From: Dehalococcoidia bacterium UBA2158
Lineage (GTDB): Bacteria > Chloroflexota > Dehalococcoidia > Lucifugimonadales > UBA3495
Reading direction: 5' to 3'
Length of the DNA stretch: 64,000 nt
Assembly (NCBI GenBank): GCA_002328185.1
Contig: DCWQ01000050.1
Span: 68,392 to 132,391 of the forward strand
Below, piece by piece: positions 49,686-58,424 of the stretch (positions within the stretch are counted from its first letter, which is position 1; every line of letters starts with the position of its first letter). The notes under the pieces were generated by a model. That model had not been told where the DNA came from, searched no databases, and saw nothing but the letters and a program-made list of their open reading frames with translations. The position numbers were made by a program, and so were the translations under genes.

Positions 49686-51941
49686 TTAGTCTATAGCGCG
49701 TATTTCTTCCATCGCCCGTAATAGCTTCTCAGAGCTTACGGGAATTTCCGTGATACTGACGCCGGTTGCGTCCAGGATGGCGTTGATGATGGCCGGGGCC
49801 ACGGAGCTGATCCCCTGCTCGCCGATGGACTTGCCGCCGTAGGGGGTCGGGCCACCGCTTTCACTCTGGACCAGCACGGTGCGGAGCTCCGGCATGTCTG
49901 GCATGGTCGGTATCTTGTACTCGCCCATGGAGAGAGTGGTTACGTGCCCGTCGTCATATTGCAGGTCCTCGGTTAGGGCGTAACCGATACCTTGCATGAC
50001 AGTGCCGTCTATCTGGCTCTGGTGCCCCAGCGGGTTCAAGATGGCGCCGACGTCATGGGCAGTGGTGAACTTCGTCAGTTGCACCTGTCCGGTTTCCACA
50101 TCCACGTCCACTTCGGCGATCTGGACGCAGAACACGGTGATATCTTCGTCCCGTTCCGAGTCGTAGGTGTGATCCGCTTCCAGGAGCCCTCCGGAACGCG
50201 AGACCATGTCTGCCAGACTAACCGAAGTCTGGCCCGGCGCGGTCACCTGGCCTTGGGAGAAGCCAGTTTCGCCCTCAGACCAGCCAAAGGAGTCGGCAGC
50301 CACGGTCACCAACTGGCGTTTCAATTCCTGGGCGGCGCGGTAGACGGCCTGGCCAGCCACGTGGGTTACGCGGCTGCCGCCGACTCCGGTCTCGAAGTCC
50401 ACGTCGTCGGTGCTCCAGTTCTCCAGCTCGATCTCATCATAGGCCACGCCCAACTCTTGGCCCAATATCTGGCGCAGCACGGTGTAGAAACCGGAGCCAG
50501 TGTCCGGCAGGGCGGTGTATAGGGTGACTACCCCGTCGGAGTCGATGGATATCCTGACGGTCGAGCTTCCAGCCCCGACGTGCCGTTCGCAGACGGCCAT
50601 GCCCCGGCCGGTGAGCTTTCCTGGCGTCTTTGGTTTTGCATCTACATATCCGGACTCTTTCACGGCGGCGTCCATGGTCCGGAGACCCATGATGTTCTGC
50701 CAGTAATGGCCCATGGGGGATGCGTCGTCGTCCTGGACTAGGTTCTTGCGCCTAAATTCGAGGGGGTCTATACCCAATGCACGGGCGATGAGGTCTATCT
50801 GGGTTTCGGCGGCGAAGATGGACTGGGGATCCCCGGGCGCACGCATGCTGCCGCAGGGCACCTGGTTGGTGTAGACCACGTACGAATCAATATGCCCATG
50901 GGGAATCTTGTAGGGCCCCAGGCACCGGGAGCCGTAGGTCACACCCCTCTGAGGCTTGAAGGCCGCGTATCCGCCGCTGTCATAGACCAGGTGCGCTTGC
51001 CGGGCCGTGATGGTGCCGTCTTTCTTGACCCCGGTCTTGAAGGTCATCACCGCCGGATGGCGCGGGTTGCCGGCCATCAGTTCTTCGATGTAGGTCATGG
51101 CCATGCGCACGGGGCGGCCCGTGGTCTTGGACAGCCAGAAGCCCAGGTGGGTGTCCATGAACCCGCCCTTGCCGCCGAAATCCCCGCCGATGGTGGTCGG
51201 ATTTACGCGTATCTGGTCGGTGGGCATATCGATGCCTTCAGAGAGCTGCTGGCGCACCTGAAACGGCATCTTGCTGTTGACCCAGGTCTGCACCCGTCCG
51301 GTGTTGTCCAGAAAGACCACCGAGGCATGGGGTTCTATGTAGGCCTGGTGTTGGTGGTTAGTCTTGAAGGTATGCTCGAATATCAGGTCGGCCTCGGCGA
51401 ATCCCTGCTCAACATCGCCGTTCTTCCATTGGCCATGGCCTGCAGCGTTGGGGTAGGCTTGCACGCCGTCGGGGATGCCGACATAGTCAGTAAAATTGGG
51501 ATGGAGCACGGGCGCGCCGGGTTTGATCGAGTCCGACGGATCCAGGATGGGTTCAAGTTCTTCGTACTCGATCTGGACGAGGTTCAAGGCTTCTTCAGCG
51601 ATGTCATCGTCTTCTGCGGCCACCGCCACCACTTTCTGGCCGGCGAAACGGACAACGTCCCGGGCCAAGATGGGCATGTCGCGGAGCATTCGGCCCACCA
51701 AATGGGGCGGGATATCGTCAGCGGTCAAGACAGTATGGACGCCAAACACCTGCCGGGCTGCCGTGACTGAGTCCGGGTCGATGGACACGATCTTGGCGTA
51801 GGGGAAAGGACTGCGCAGGCACTTGCCCACTAGGGTGCCGGGCAAGTTCACGTCGGCAGGGAAAATCGCCTGGCCAGTGACTTTCGCGGGTCCTTCCGCG
51901 CGGCCCACCGGACGGCCGATGGTCTCATATGAACTGGTCAC
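49686..51941 (-). CDS. Molybdenum hydroxylase large subunit (xanthine/CO dehydrogenase family)
   Basis: This 751-residue protein is the molybdopterin-cytosine-dinucleotide-binding large subunit of the xanthine dehydrogenase family. The N-terminal GRPVGRAEGPAKVTGQAIF, central GGDFGGKGG and VPCGSMRAPGDPQ, and the catalytic Glu in GGKSIGEQGISSVAPA near residue 705 are all present. The loop differs from the CO dehydrogenase form I motif. No FAD or 2Fe-2S subunit gene is adjacent, which is unusual. GGGAG precedes the GTG start. It follows pepA on the same strand. Confidence 0.93.
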   Translation of the reverse strand: MTSSYETIGRPVGRAEGPAKVTGQAIFPADVNLPGTLVGKCLRSPFPYAKIVSIDPDSVTAARQVFGVHTVLTADDIPPHLVGRMLRDMPILARDVVRFAGQKVVAVAAEDDDIAEEALNLVQIEYEELEPILDPSDSIKPGAPVLHPNFTDYVGIPDGVQAYPNAAGHGQWKNGDVEQGFAEADLIFEHTFKTNHQHQAYIEPHASVVFLDNTGRVQTWVNSKMPFQVRQQLSEGIDMPTDQIRVNPTTIGGDFGGKGGFMDTHLGFWLSKTTGRPVRMAMTYIEELMAGNPRHPAVMTFKTGVKKDGTITARQAHLVYDSGGYAAFKPQRGVTYGSRCLGPYKIPHGHIDSYVVYTNQVPCGSMRAPGDPQSIFAAETQIDLIARALGIDPLEFRRKNLVQDDDASPMGHYWQNIMGLRTMDAAVKESGYVDAKPKTPGKLTGRGMAVCERHVGAGSSTVRISIDSDGVVTLYTALPDTGSGFYTVLRQILGQELGVAYDEIELENWSTDDVDFETGVGGSRVTHVAGQAVYRAAQELKRQLVTVAADSFGWSEGETGFSQGQVTAPGQTSVSLADMVSRSGGLLEADHTYDSERDEDITVFCVQIAEVDVDVETGQVQLTKFTTAHDVGAILNPLGHQSQIDGTVMQGIGYALTEDLQYDDGHVTTLSMGEYKIPTMPDMPELRTVLVQSESGGPTPYGGKSIGEQGISSVAPAIINAILDATGVSITEIPVSSEKLLRAMEEIRAID

Positions 51942-51953
51942 GGGTTATCTCCC

Positions 51954-53561
51954 TTACTTGGCTTTGGTTTTTGATTTTTTGGGTTTGGATGCTGCCGCCA
52001 GGTCCGCGGCCAATTGTGCCAGGGTGCGAACGGGCACTCCGGTGGCGCCTTTGACCAGGTATCCGGACACCTTGTCTGAGGTGGAAGTGCCGGCGATGTC
52101 CAGGTGGACCCAGGCGGCGCCATCCACGAACTCGGCCAAGAGCAGGGCCGCACTGATGGAGCCAGCCTGCCGTCCGCCGCTGTTCTTCATGTCGGCGACG
52201 TCGCTCCTGATCAAGTCTTTGTATTCGTCGAACATGGGTAGTTCCCAGAACTTCTCGCCGGTCTTCTTTCCGGCGTCAATGGTCTGCTGGACCAGCGTGT
52301 CGTCGTTGCCCATAATTCCGGTGCAGGCCTTGCCCAGTGTGGTCACCATGGCTCCCGTCAGAGTCGCCACGTCCACCAGCCGGGTGATGCCCTGCTCCCG
52401 GGCGTAACAAAGGGCGTCGGCCAGCACCAGGCGGCCTTCAGCGTCGGTGTTGATGACCTCGATCGTCTTGCCGTTCATGGCCCTGACCACGTCTCCAGGA
52501 CGCTGGGCGGAGGCACCGGGCATGTTCTCAGTAGCGGCGATGACCGCCAGCACGTTTATCTTGGGCTTGGTCTGACCGATGATTTCCATAGCGCCTATGA
52601 CTGAGGCGCCACCGGCCATATCGCCCTTCATGGCTTCCATGCCGCCGGGGGGTTTCAGGGAAATGCCGCCGGTGTCGAATGTGATTCCCTTGCCGATGAG
52701 CCCCAGGTTGTTCTCCGGGTGGCCGGGGTCTCCGTCGTAGCGCAGGATGATCAGCTTTGCCGGTTCGTTGGTGCCTTGGGCCACGCCCATGAACGCGCCC
52801 ATACCCATCTTTTTCATCTGGGCGTTTTCCATTATCTCTATATTGAGGCCTCGTTCTGAAGCCACTTTCCGGGCCACGTCTGCCATGCGTGAAGGTGTCA
52901 TGTGGTTGGCGGGCTCATTGACCATGTTGCGGGCGGTTATGGCTGCCTGGGCCACGGTGCAGCCCAGCTTTACTCCCGCGTCGATGGCCTTGGCGCGGGC
53001 TGTATCCAATTCCACCACGGTCAGGCGTTCAAACTCGGTGGTGGCATCGCCATTATTGGTCAGGTAGGTCCCGAATTTGTAAAGGCCAAGGTGCGCGCCC
53101 TCGGCGATGGCCTGGCCCGACTCTTGGGGGTCCAGCCCGCCAATGCCGGCACCGTGGGCGATGGTAACGGTGCTGGAGATTCCCTTGCGGCGCAGGAACC
53201 GGACGACTTCCGCGGACACTCGGCGCACTACTTGAACGTCGAATTTGTCCCGTGGGCCCAGTCCGGCCACTAGTACCCGGCTGGGCTTGATCTTGCCCAA
53301 GGTGTGGATCAGGGTGGTCTCGCCGGCGCTGCCCCTGATCTCCCCGTCCTCGATCAACTGGGTGATGATCCCGCCCAGCGCCTTGTCCACAGCCCCGGTG
53401 GCGCCGCCCGGCTTCTTGACGCCCCTAAACAGGTTTACAACCAGTGCCGGGGTTTCAATGTCAGTGAGATCGGCTGACTGAACATCGATCGCCAGCACTT
53501 CAGTCTTAGCGGATTTGGTAGATTTCTTAGCTTTGGCTGCCTCAGGTTTCGTTGTCGTCAT
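51954..53561 (-). CDS. pepA: Leucyl aminopeptidase (M17)
   Basis: This 535-residue protein is a dimetal M17 aminopeptidase that removes N-terminal residues from peptides. The hallmark NTDAEGRLVLADAL is near residue 370, preceded by GLIGKGITFDTGGISLKP and GDMAGGASVIGA with the metal and catalytic Lys residues. The first 35 residues are Ala/Lys/Thr-rich and low complexity, as is the Lys-rich C-terminus (SKPKKSKTKAK). ATG 53561 is chosen over an upstream reading. It is upstream of the molybdenum hydroxylase gene with only 12 bases between. Confidence 0.95.
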   Translation of the reverse strand: MTTTKPEAAKAKKSTKSAKTEVLAIDVQSADLTDIETPALVVNLFRGVKKPGGATGAVDKALGGIITQLIEDGEIRGSAGETTLIHTLGKIKPSRVLVAGLGPRDKFDVQVVRRVSAEVVRFLRRKGISSTVTIAHGAGIGGLDPQESGQAIAEGAHLGLYKFGTYLTNNGDATTEFERLTVVELDTARAKAIDAGVKLGCTVAQAAITARNMVNEPANHMTPSRMADVARKVASERGLNIEIMENAQMKKMGMGAFMGVAQGTNEPAKLIILRYDGDPGHPENNLGLIGKGITFDTGGISLKPPGGMEAMKGDMAGGASVIGAMEIIGQTKPKINVLAVIAATENMPGASAQRPGDVVRAMNGKTIEVINTDAEGRLVLADALCYAREQGITRLVDVATLTGAMVTTLGKACTGIMGNDDTLVQQTIDAGKKTGEKFWELPMFDEYKDLIRSDVADMKNSGGRQAGSISAALLLAEFVDGAAWVHLDIAGTSTSDKVSGYLVKGATGVPVRTLAQLAADLAAASKPKKSKTKAK

Positions 53562-53581
53562 AGAGACTATGCACCTGTCTA

Positions 53582-54202
53582 TCAGTCTAGTTTTAGCTGG
53601 CCATTGGATTTGGCCCACTCAGCCACTTCGTCCAGCACCGGCGAGATGTCCTTGGAGGTGTCCAGCGCGTAATGGTCACGCTGCACAGGTTCTTCCACCG
53701 GAGCCAGCCGCGTGTAGATCAGCCACCCCGCATCGGAGTAAGTGTTGGCGTGCCGGTCGGCTTTGCGTTGCTTCAGCCTGCGCCTGACCGTGTTCTCGGG
53801 CGCCGTGGCGTGCACCAGTGCCAGGGGCGCGTGGGTTGCTTCCGCTATGTCGTATAGATAAGTCCGGAACTCTTCATTGAGGTTGGTGGCGTCGAAGAGG
53901 ACGCTGTAGCCGTTGATCAGATAGTACTGAATAAGTTGGTAGCAGGAACGAAACACCCGGCGGTGTTCTTGTGTTGAGTATCTGGGGTGCTCAACCAGCA
54001 CCTTGCGCAGCCGGTCGGTCTCCAGGATGAGAAACGGGACTTGTTCAGTCAGTTTGGCCGCGAAATAGGACTTGCCCGTGCCCGGCAGACCGCACATGGC
54101 CACCAGCAAGGGCTGCTGTGGCATCCGCGGCTGGGATATGGACAGGTCATCGTCCAACGTTTGGCGCAGCAACGCCACATCTTTGTTTAATTGGTCGTCC
54201 AA
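53582..54202 (-). CDS. P-loop kinase/AAA-type nucleotide-binding protein
   Basis: This 206-residue protein has a Walker A motif MCGLPGTGKSYFAAKL near residue 37 and a polynucleotide-kinase-like layout, with SVLFDATNLNEEFR as the second motif and an Arg-rich lid (ENTVRRRLKQRKADR). It may phosphorylate a nucleic acid end or a small metabolite. It starts at a TTG without a clear ribosome site. It is a short distance upstream of pepA on the same strand. Confidence 0.85.
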   Translation of the reverse strand: MDDQLNKDVALLRQTLDDDLSISQPRMPQQPLLVAMCGLPGTGKSYFAAKLTEQVPFLILETDRLRKVLVEHPRYSTQEHRRVFRSCYQLIQYYLINGYSVLFDATNLNEEFRTYLYDIAEATHAPLALVHATAPENTVRRRLKQRKADRHANTYSDAGWLIYTRLAPVEEPVQRDHYALDTSKDISPVLDEVAEWAKSNGQLKLD

Positions 54203-54262
54203 TCTGTTACGTCCAATGCTTCGATAGATTCAATAGAAGTTTTCGAGGAATACGGCAGAGAA

Positions 54263-55276
54263 CTATGACGACGAATATCCTTCGTCGGGGGGCCAAGCCT
54301 CCGGCAATTCACCGATGTCCTCCGCCCCGTACCGCCTGCTATCCAACTTGGACTCCAGCATCGCCGGACTCAGCAGGAAGGCTAGAGAGGCGACGATCAT
54401 CAAGACCACGGCCAACGCGCTCAGGCTCACCGGCAATGACGCAGATGTGATTATCACCAGGATGGAGGTGGTCACCGTGAGCAGTCCGATCCGCAGCAAC
54501 CGGGGCCCCACCTTCAAGAATACGGCGGTGGTCACGGCCATGGCCACGAAGATGAACGCCCTGGCGGTATCGGAATCCTGCATGCGCTCTGCGTGCTCGC
54601 TCCAGAGGCCACCCTGCCAGTTCAGGAACAATACCCATGAAGTGAGGAAGGGGAAAGGCAATGCTGTGAGGGACGCCAGCAGCCAGTCTCTTTTGACCAT
54701 TTTGAAAATGACGTTGGCCATGATCCACATGGAGAAGGGCACATATCCGATGAGCAGGAAGAATAGCACCATGTTGAATGGTAACCGCCCGGTGGTGAGC
54801 AGCGTCCAGGCGCCATAGCCGAGAGTTATTAACGATAAGAGCCAGGATAGCGCAGGCGCCGCCAGGGAGTAACCCATCCACGAATACGACCATTTGCTGG
54901 GGCTGCCGGCGCACCAGTTGCGCCAGGTGACAAATGCGATGGCGATCAGCAGCAACGAGACCAAGAAGTAATGGCTCCATAGGTGGAGCGCAAAGAAAGC
55001 GGCCAACAGAAAGTGGGGGATGGTGGACAGGAGAACGTCACGCCAGACTCCTGGGCTGTGCACCTCGTACATCCCCCGGGCGACCGCGTTGGGAGCGCCC
55101 ATCTCCTCGACGGCGCGGGCCATCGCCGTCTCGGGGTCGACCCCTTGGGTCTCCAACTCGGCGGCCTTGTCTTCCAAGTGCGCTTCCAGCTCCTGGATGA
55201 TCTCATCCTTCTCAGCGGGATCAAGGTGGAGCCTCCGGGCCAGCGCATGCAAGTAGTTCGTCACCTCAAATGGCAT
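54263..55276 (-). CDS. HAAS-domain membrane protein
   Basis: This 337-residue protein starts with a HAAS-type helical domain (YLHALARRLHLDPAEKDEIIQELEAHLEDKAAEL...MARAVEEMGAPNAVARGMYEVH, residues 8-70) that follows PadR regulators in many genomes. It continues with about eight to nine membrane helices in five or so pairs. The acidic tail ends EAWPPDEGYSSS. The PadR gene ends ten bases upstream, so regulator and membrane protein form one unit. The function is unknown, perhaps envelope stress related. Confidence 0.9.
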   Translation of the reverse strand: MPFEVTNYLHALARRLHLDPAEKDEIIQELEAHLEDKAAELETQGVDPETAMARAVEEMGAPNAVARGMYEVHSPGVWRDVLLSTIPHFLLAAFFALHLWSHYFLVSLLLIAIAFVTWRNWCAGSPSKWSYSWMGYSLAAPALSWLLSLITLGYGAWTLLTTGRLPFNMVLFFLLIGYVPFSMWIMANVIFKMVKRDWLLASLTALPFPFLTSWVLFLNWQGGLWSEHAERMQDSDTARAFIFVAMAVTTAVFLKVGPRLLRIGLLTVTTSILVIITSASLPVSLSALAVVLMIVASLAFLLSPAMLESKLDSRRYGAEDIGELPEAWPPDEGYSSS

Positions 55277-55285
55277 GGCGTGTAC

Positions 55286-55630
55286 CTACCGGGCCTCGGG
55301 GCTGGCCCCAGGACGCATTATGGAGTCCATGGCGTTGGTGAAGCGATGCCATTCCGATAGGCGGTCTACCAGGGCCTCTTGCCCCTTCGCGGTGATCAGG
55401 TAATAACGGCGGCGCACATTGTTGGGAGTGCCCTCCCAGCGCCCTTCGATCAGCTTGGCCTTCTCCAGTCGGTGTAGCGCTGGGTAGAGGGTTCCCTCTT
55501 TGAAGGCGAAGTAACCGCTGCTTCTTTGGTCGACTTCCTTCACGATCTGATAGCCATACATGGCCTCATTCTCAAGAAGGGCCAGGAGCAGGGTGTCGGT
55601 GTTGCCTTTAAGCATCTCTTGTCGGTGCAT
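55286..55630 (-). CDS. PadR-family transcriptional regulator
   Basis: This 114-residue winged-helix protein has the PadR pattern: LLLALLENEAMYGYQIVKEVDQRSSG, then FKEGTLYPALHRLEKAKLIEGRWEG and the wing RRRYYLITAKGQEAL. An internal ATG at 55615 is also possible. It is paired with the HAAS membrane protein downstream, the usual arrangement, and probably represses that operon. Confidence 0.94.
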   Translation of the reverse strand: MHRQEMLKGNTDTLLLALLENEAMYGYQIVKEVDQRSSGYFAFKEGTLYPALHRLEKAKLIEGRWEGTPNNVRRRYYLITAKGQEALVDRLSEWHRFTNAMDSIMRPGASPEAR

Positions 55631-55742
55631 CTTCTTTCAGATCCAGAGCAGAAATGGTGACCAATTATAGGATATATGAGGCCATTCTAGGAACCTGAGG
55701 TAGCTTGGTCAAGGCGGGTAGGCGGAGGTCGCGGAACAAAGT

Positions 55743-56006
55743 CTAAAGGACTGAATCCACTACTCGGCGCAACAGTATCAGAATGATCAGCACCGCCATC
55801 GGGCTGAAGTCGAAGCCGCCAAAGCTGGGCAGGCTGCGGCGGATGGGTCCGAGGACCGGTTCGGTGATCTGAAACACAAAGGAGTTGATGGTGACAAGGA
55901 CGGGATGGGGCCGGGCGCCGCTAAGGGGAGTTATGAAAGTTAGGATCACCCGGCCGAAGATGGCGATGGTGAATAGGGTTATTATCGCGTTGATCAGTCC
56001 GGCCAA
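55743..56006 (-). CDS. YggT-family membrane protein
   Basis: This 87-residue protein has two membrane segments (LINAIITLFTIAIFGRVILTF and FSPMAVLIILILLRRVV) around the loop VFQITEPVLGPIRRSLPSFGGFDFSP, the signature of the YggT family found next to division and proC genes. AGAGG precedes the TTG start. It follows proC by 12 bases, so they form an operon. Confidence 0.92.
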   Translation of the reverse strand: MAGLINAIITLFTIAIFGRVILTFITPLSGARPHPVLVTINSFVFQITEPVLGPIRRSLPSFGGFDFSPMAVLIILILLRRVVDSVL

Positions 56007-56018
56007 TATCTAACCTCT

Positions 56019-56822
56019 TTACCCCTGTCCCAGTTGTACGGATTTACGGTATGCCGCGTCCACGGCGCTGACGATGGCCGCGGGAACGCCCCGGTCTTCC
56101 AGCACTTTCAAAGCCTCTGCCGTGGTGCCACCCGGAGAGACCACCATATCTTTCAATTCCGCCGGGTGCATGCCGGTGTCCATGACCAGCTTGGTGCTGC
56201 CGAAAACGGTTTGCAGCGCCAGAGTGCGGGCCATGTTTCTGGGCATACCAACGTAAACCCCGGCGTCGATCAGGGCCTCGATGAACAAGAACACGTAGGC
56301 CGGCCCGCTGGCGCTGAGTGCGGTGGCCATGTCCATGTACTTCTCATCTGATACGTAGATCTCCTGCCCAATGGTTCCAAGGACAGACTTGGTCATCTCT
56401 CGTCGGGAGTCGTCTACGCCGTCAGAGCAAGTCCAAAGGGTCATGCCTTCGCCGATCTGAGCGGGGGTGTTGGGCATCACGCGGATGACTGACTGGTGGC
56501 CCAGCCCCGTGGCCAACGTTTCCATCTTGGCACCGGCAACTATGGAAAGAGCGGCCTGCTGAGGGCCTAGGTGGCCTTTCAACTGGCCCATGACCGAGCC
56601 CAGGTCCTGCGGTTTGACCGCGAAGACCACCAGGTCGGCATCTTTAGCTGTTTTGAGGTTGTCGGCGTCTGCAAGGACGTCGAATTCGTTAATCAGGTAC
56701 TCGCGCCGCCCGGACACAGGCTCACCTACGCTGACGTCCTGAGGGGCCGCCACTTTGCCGGACAAGACGCCGTGGAGAATGGCTTCAGCCATCTTGCCTC
56801 CACCGATAAACGCCACTTTCAT
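56019..56822 (-). CDS. proC: Pyrroline-5-carboxylate reductase
   Basis: This 267-residue enzyme makes proline from pyrroline-5-carboxylate with NAD(P)H. The N-terminal Rossmann motif is KVAFIGGGKMAEAILHG. The central VIRVMPNTPAQIGEGMT and the C-terminal ALSASGPAYVFLFIEAL and MVVSPGGTTAEALKVLE are diagnostic. The length is standard. It is followed by yggT on the same strand. Confidence 0.96.
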   Translation of the reverse strand: MKVAFIGGGKMAEAILHGVLSGKVAAPQDVSVGEPVSGRREYLINEFDVLADADNLKTAKDADLVVFAVKPQDLGSVMGQLKGHLGPQQAALSIVAGAKMETLATGLGHQSVIRVMPNTPAQIGEGMTLWTCSDGVDDSRREMTKSVLGTIGQEIYVSDEKYMDMATALSASGPAYVFLFIEALIDAGVYVGMPRNMARTLALQTVFGSTKLVMDTGMHPAELKDMVVSPGGTTAEALKVLEDRGVPAAIVSAVDAAYRKSVQLGQG

Positions 56823-56948
56823 TTCTTTTTCCTAACGGGCGGTGGGTCTACGCCTAATTAAAACCACAGTCAGATGCCCGGCACCATTATATCACCGAAG
56901 CTGGGAGCCAAAGGCGTCGTACCGTGTCTGATGGCCTTGGGAAGCTCC

Positions 56949-57965
56949 TCAGAAATCAGCCAGGCCGTTGCCCTGGGCCAATGCCACCGCCAGACGGATG
57001 GACTCCAACATGCTCTCGTGGCTGGCTATCCCTTTGCCCGCGATGTCGAAGGCCGTGCCATGGTCGACGGATGTCCGCACGAAGGGGAGGCCCAGGTTGG
57101 CGGTGATGCTTTCTTCAAAGCCATAGACCTTAACCGGGATGTGTCCCTGGTCATGGTACATGCATAGCACCACGTCATATTGGCCCTGAATGGCCTGATG
57201 GAAAATGATGTCGGCCGGAATGGGTCCGATGGCATTTATGCCATCAGCTATCGCAGCCTCTACAGCCGGGGCGATCTCTGACGCTTCCTCGTCACCCATC
57301 AGGCCGCCGTCGCTTCCGTGGGGATTCAGGGCCGCCACAGCTACCCGAGGGTTCTTGAATCCGTAGGTCACGAAGCTCTCATGGGTAAGTTTCAGGTACT
57401 CAAGGATGCGGTCCTTCTTGACCAGATCGCAGGCCCGGCTTAGGGACCGGTGGGTACTCAGATGGACGACTCGCAGATTCTTGGCCATCAGCATGGTGGC
57501 GGCCAAAGTGCTCTTGGACAGTTCCTGCAGCAGTTCCATGTGGCCGATGGATTTGTAGCCAGCCAGACTGGCGGCTTCTTTGTTCAGGGGCGCCGTGGCT
57601 AGGGCATCAACCACGCCGGCCAGAGCAAGTTCTCCAGCCTTGGTCACCCACTCCATGGCCGCCTGGCCACAGGTGGGGCTGATCTCGCCTACGGTGATGT
57701 CTTCCGGGTTCAGGTTGTGGATGTCCACAACGTCGATCACGCCCGGCTCCAGTCCCGCCGCGGCAGGATCGCCCACCTCATTAATCTTTACCGGAGCTCC
57801 CGTGAGAGACACGGCCAGTTCCATGGCATAGACGTTGCCCACGACCAGCGGACGACAGGTGGCATAAACTTGGTGGTCGGCCATGGCCTTGACCACGACC
57901 TCCGGGCCGATGCCGCAGGGGTCACCCATGGTGATGGCTATGGCTGGTTTCTTTGCGGAAGTCAT
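56949..57965 (-). CDS. pdxA: 4-hydroxythreonine-4-phosphate dehydrogenase (PdxA)
   Basis: This 338-residue protein belongs to PdxA, which acts in vitamin B6 synthesis on 4-phosphohydroxy-L-threonine. Family marks are AITMGDPCGIGPEVV near the start, HMELLQELS near residue 144, NPHGSDGGLMGDEE near 224, and CMYHDQGHIPVK near 280 with metal ligands. AAGGA precedes ATG 57965, which is preferred over an upstream start. PdxA2-like catabolic paralogues exist, so B6 synthesis is likely but not certain. Confidence 0.93.
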   Translation of the reverse strand: MTSAKKPAIAITMGDPCGIGPEVVVKAMADHQVYATCRPLVVGNVYAMELAVSLTGAPVKINEVGDPAAAGLEPGVIDVVDIHNLNPEDITVGEISPTCGQAAMEWVTKAGELALAGVVDALATAPLNKEAASLAGYKSIGHMELLQELSKSTLAATMLMAKNLRVVHLSTHRSLSRACDLVKKDRILEYLKLTHESFVTYGFKNPRVAVAALNPHGSDGGLMGDEEASEIAPAVEAAIADGINAIGPIPADIIFHQAIQGQYDVVLCMYHDQGHIPVKVYGFEESITANLGLPFVRTSVDHGTAFDIAGKGIASHESMLESIRLAVALAQGNGLADF

Positions 57966-58078
57966 GACGTTTTCCTTCGGCCCCAATCATCGGGCACAGA
58001 CCTCAGCTTAATGGGCTATCCGACGAATCTAGTTGGTTTTTGAATAGTTATGTAATCAAGAGGCCCAGACGGGCCGGA

Positions 58079-58087
58079 ATTATAGCA
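58079..58087 (-). promoter_or_regulatory. Extended -10 promoter for pdxA
   Basis: On the minus strand TGCTATAAT forms an extended -10 about 110 bases before pdxA. No good -35 is present. The direct repeat TGGTTGGTT plus TCTTC lies upstream at about 58125 and 58170. Confidence 0.45.
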
Positions 58088-58202
58088 CGGGCAGGGTTTT
58101 ATCCCCCTTGATTTGTATGGTATGGTTGGTTTTCTTCGAAAAAAGGGAACCGAGTACTTAGATAAATTGGTTGGTTCTCTTCAGATCAAACGGGCCCAAA
58201 AA

Positions 58203-58233
58203 AGAGCCCCCGGCATTGGCCGCCGGGGGCTCT
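58203..58233 (-). terminator. Terminator of nrdJ
   Basis: AGAGCCCCCGGC and GCCGGGGGCTCT (58203-58214 with 58222-58233) form a perfect 12-base stem, followed on the minus strand by TTTTTT. It lies about 190 bases beyond the nrdJ stop, with no gene between. Confidence 0.85.
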
Positions 58234-58424
58234 GGGAAGGCAGCCAGGCTGGTACAAGAACCGCACCACCCATGAGACTCGATTAGCCACAGCAGCAGTC
58301 GGCCTCCACACAACCCACCCTGCACCAGCCAGGCCGCCCTTAATGTCCGTTTAAGGTCTCTCCCCTATACACTTCTTATCCAATACCCGCTTGCCCGGTA
58401 TCTACTTGCGCTGGCCCTAAGCCG

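Noticed and set aside
50892..51770. Plus-strand frame over the molybdenum hydroxylase gene
   Set aside because: Antisense shadow in GC-rich DNA, with no motif.
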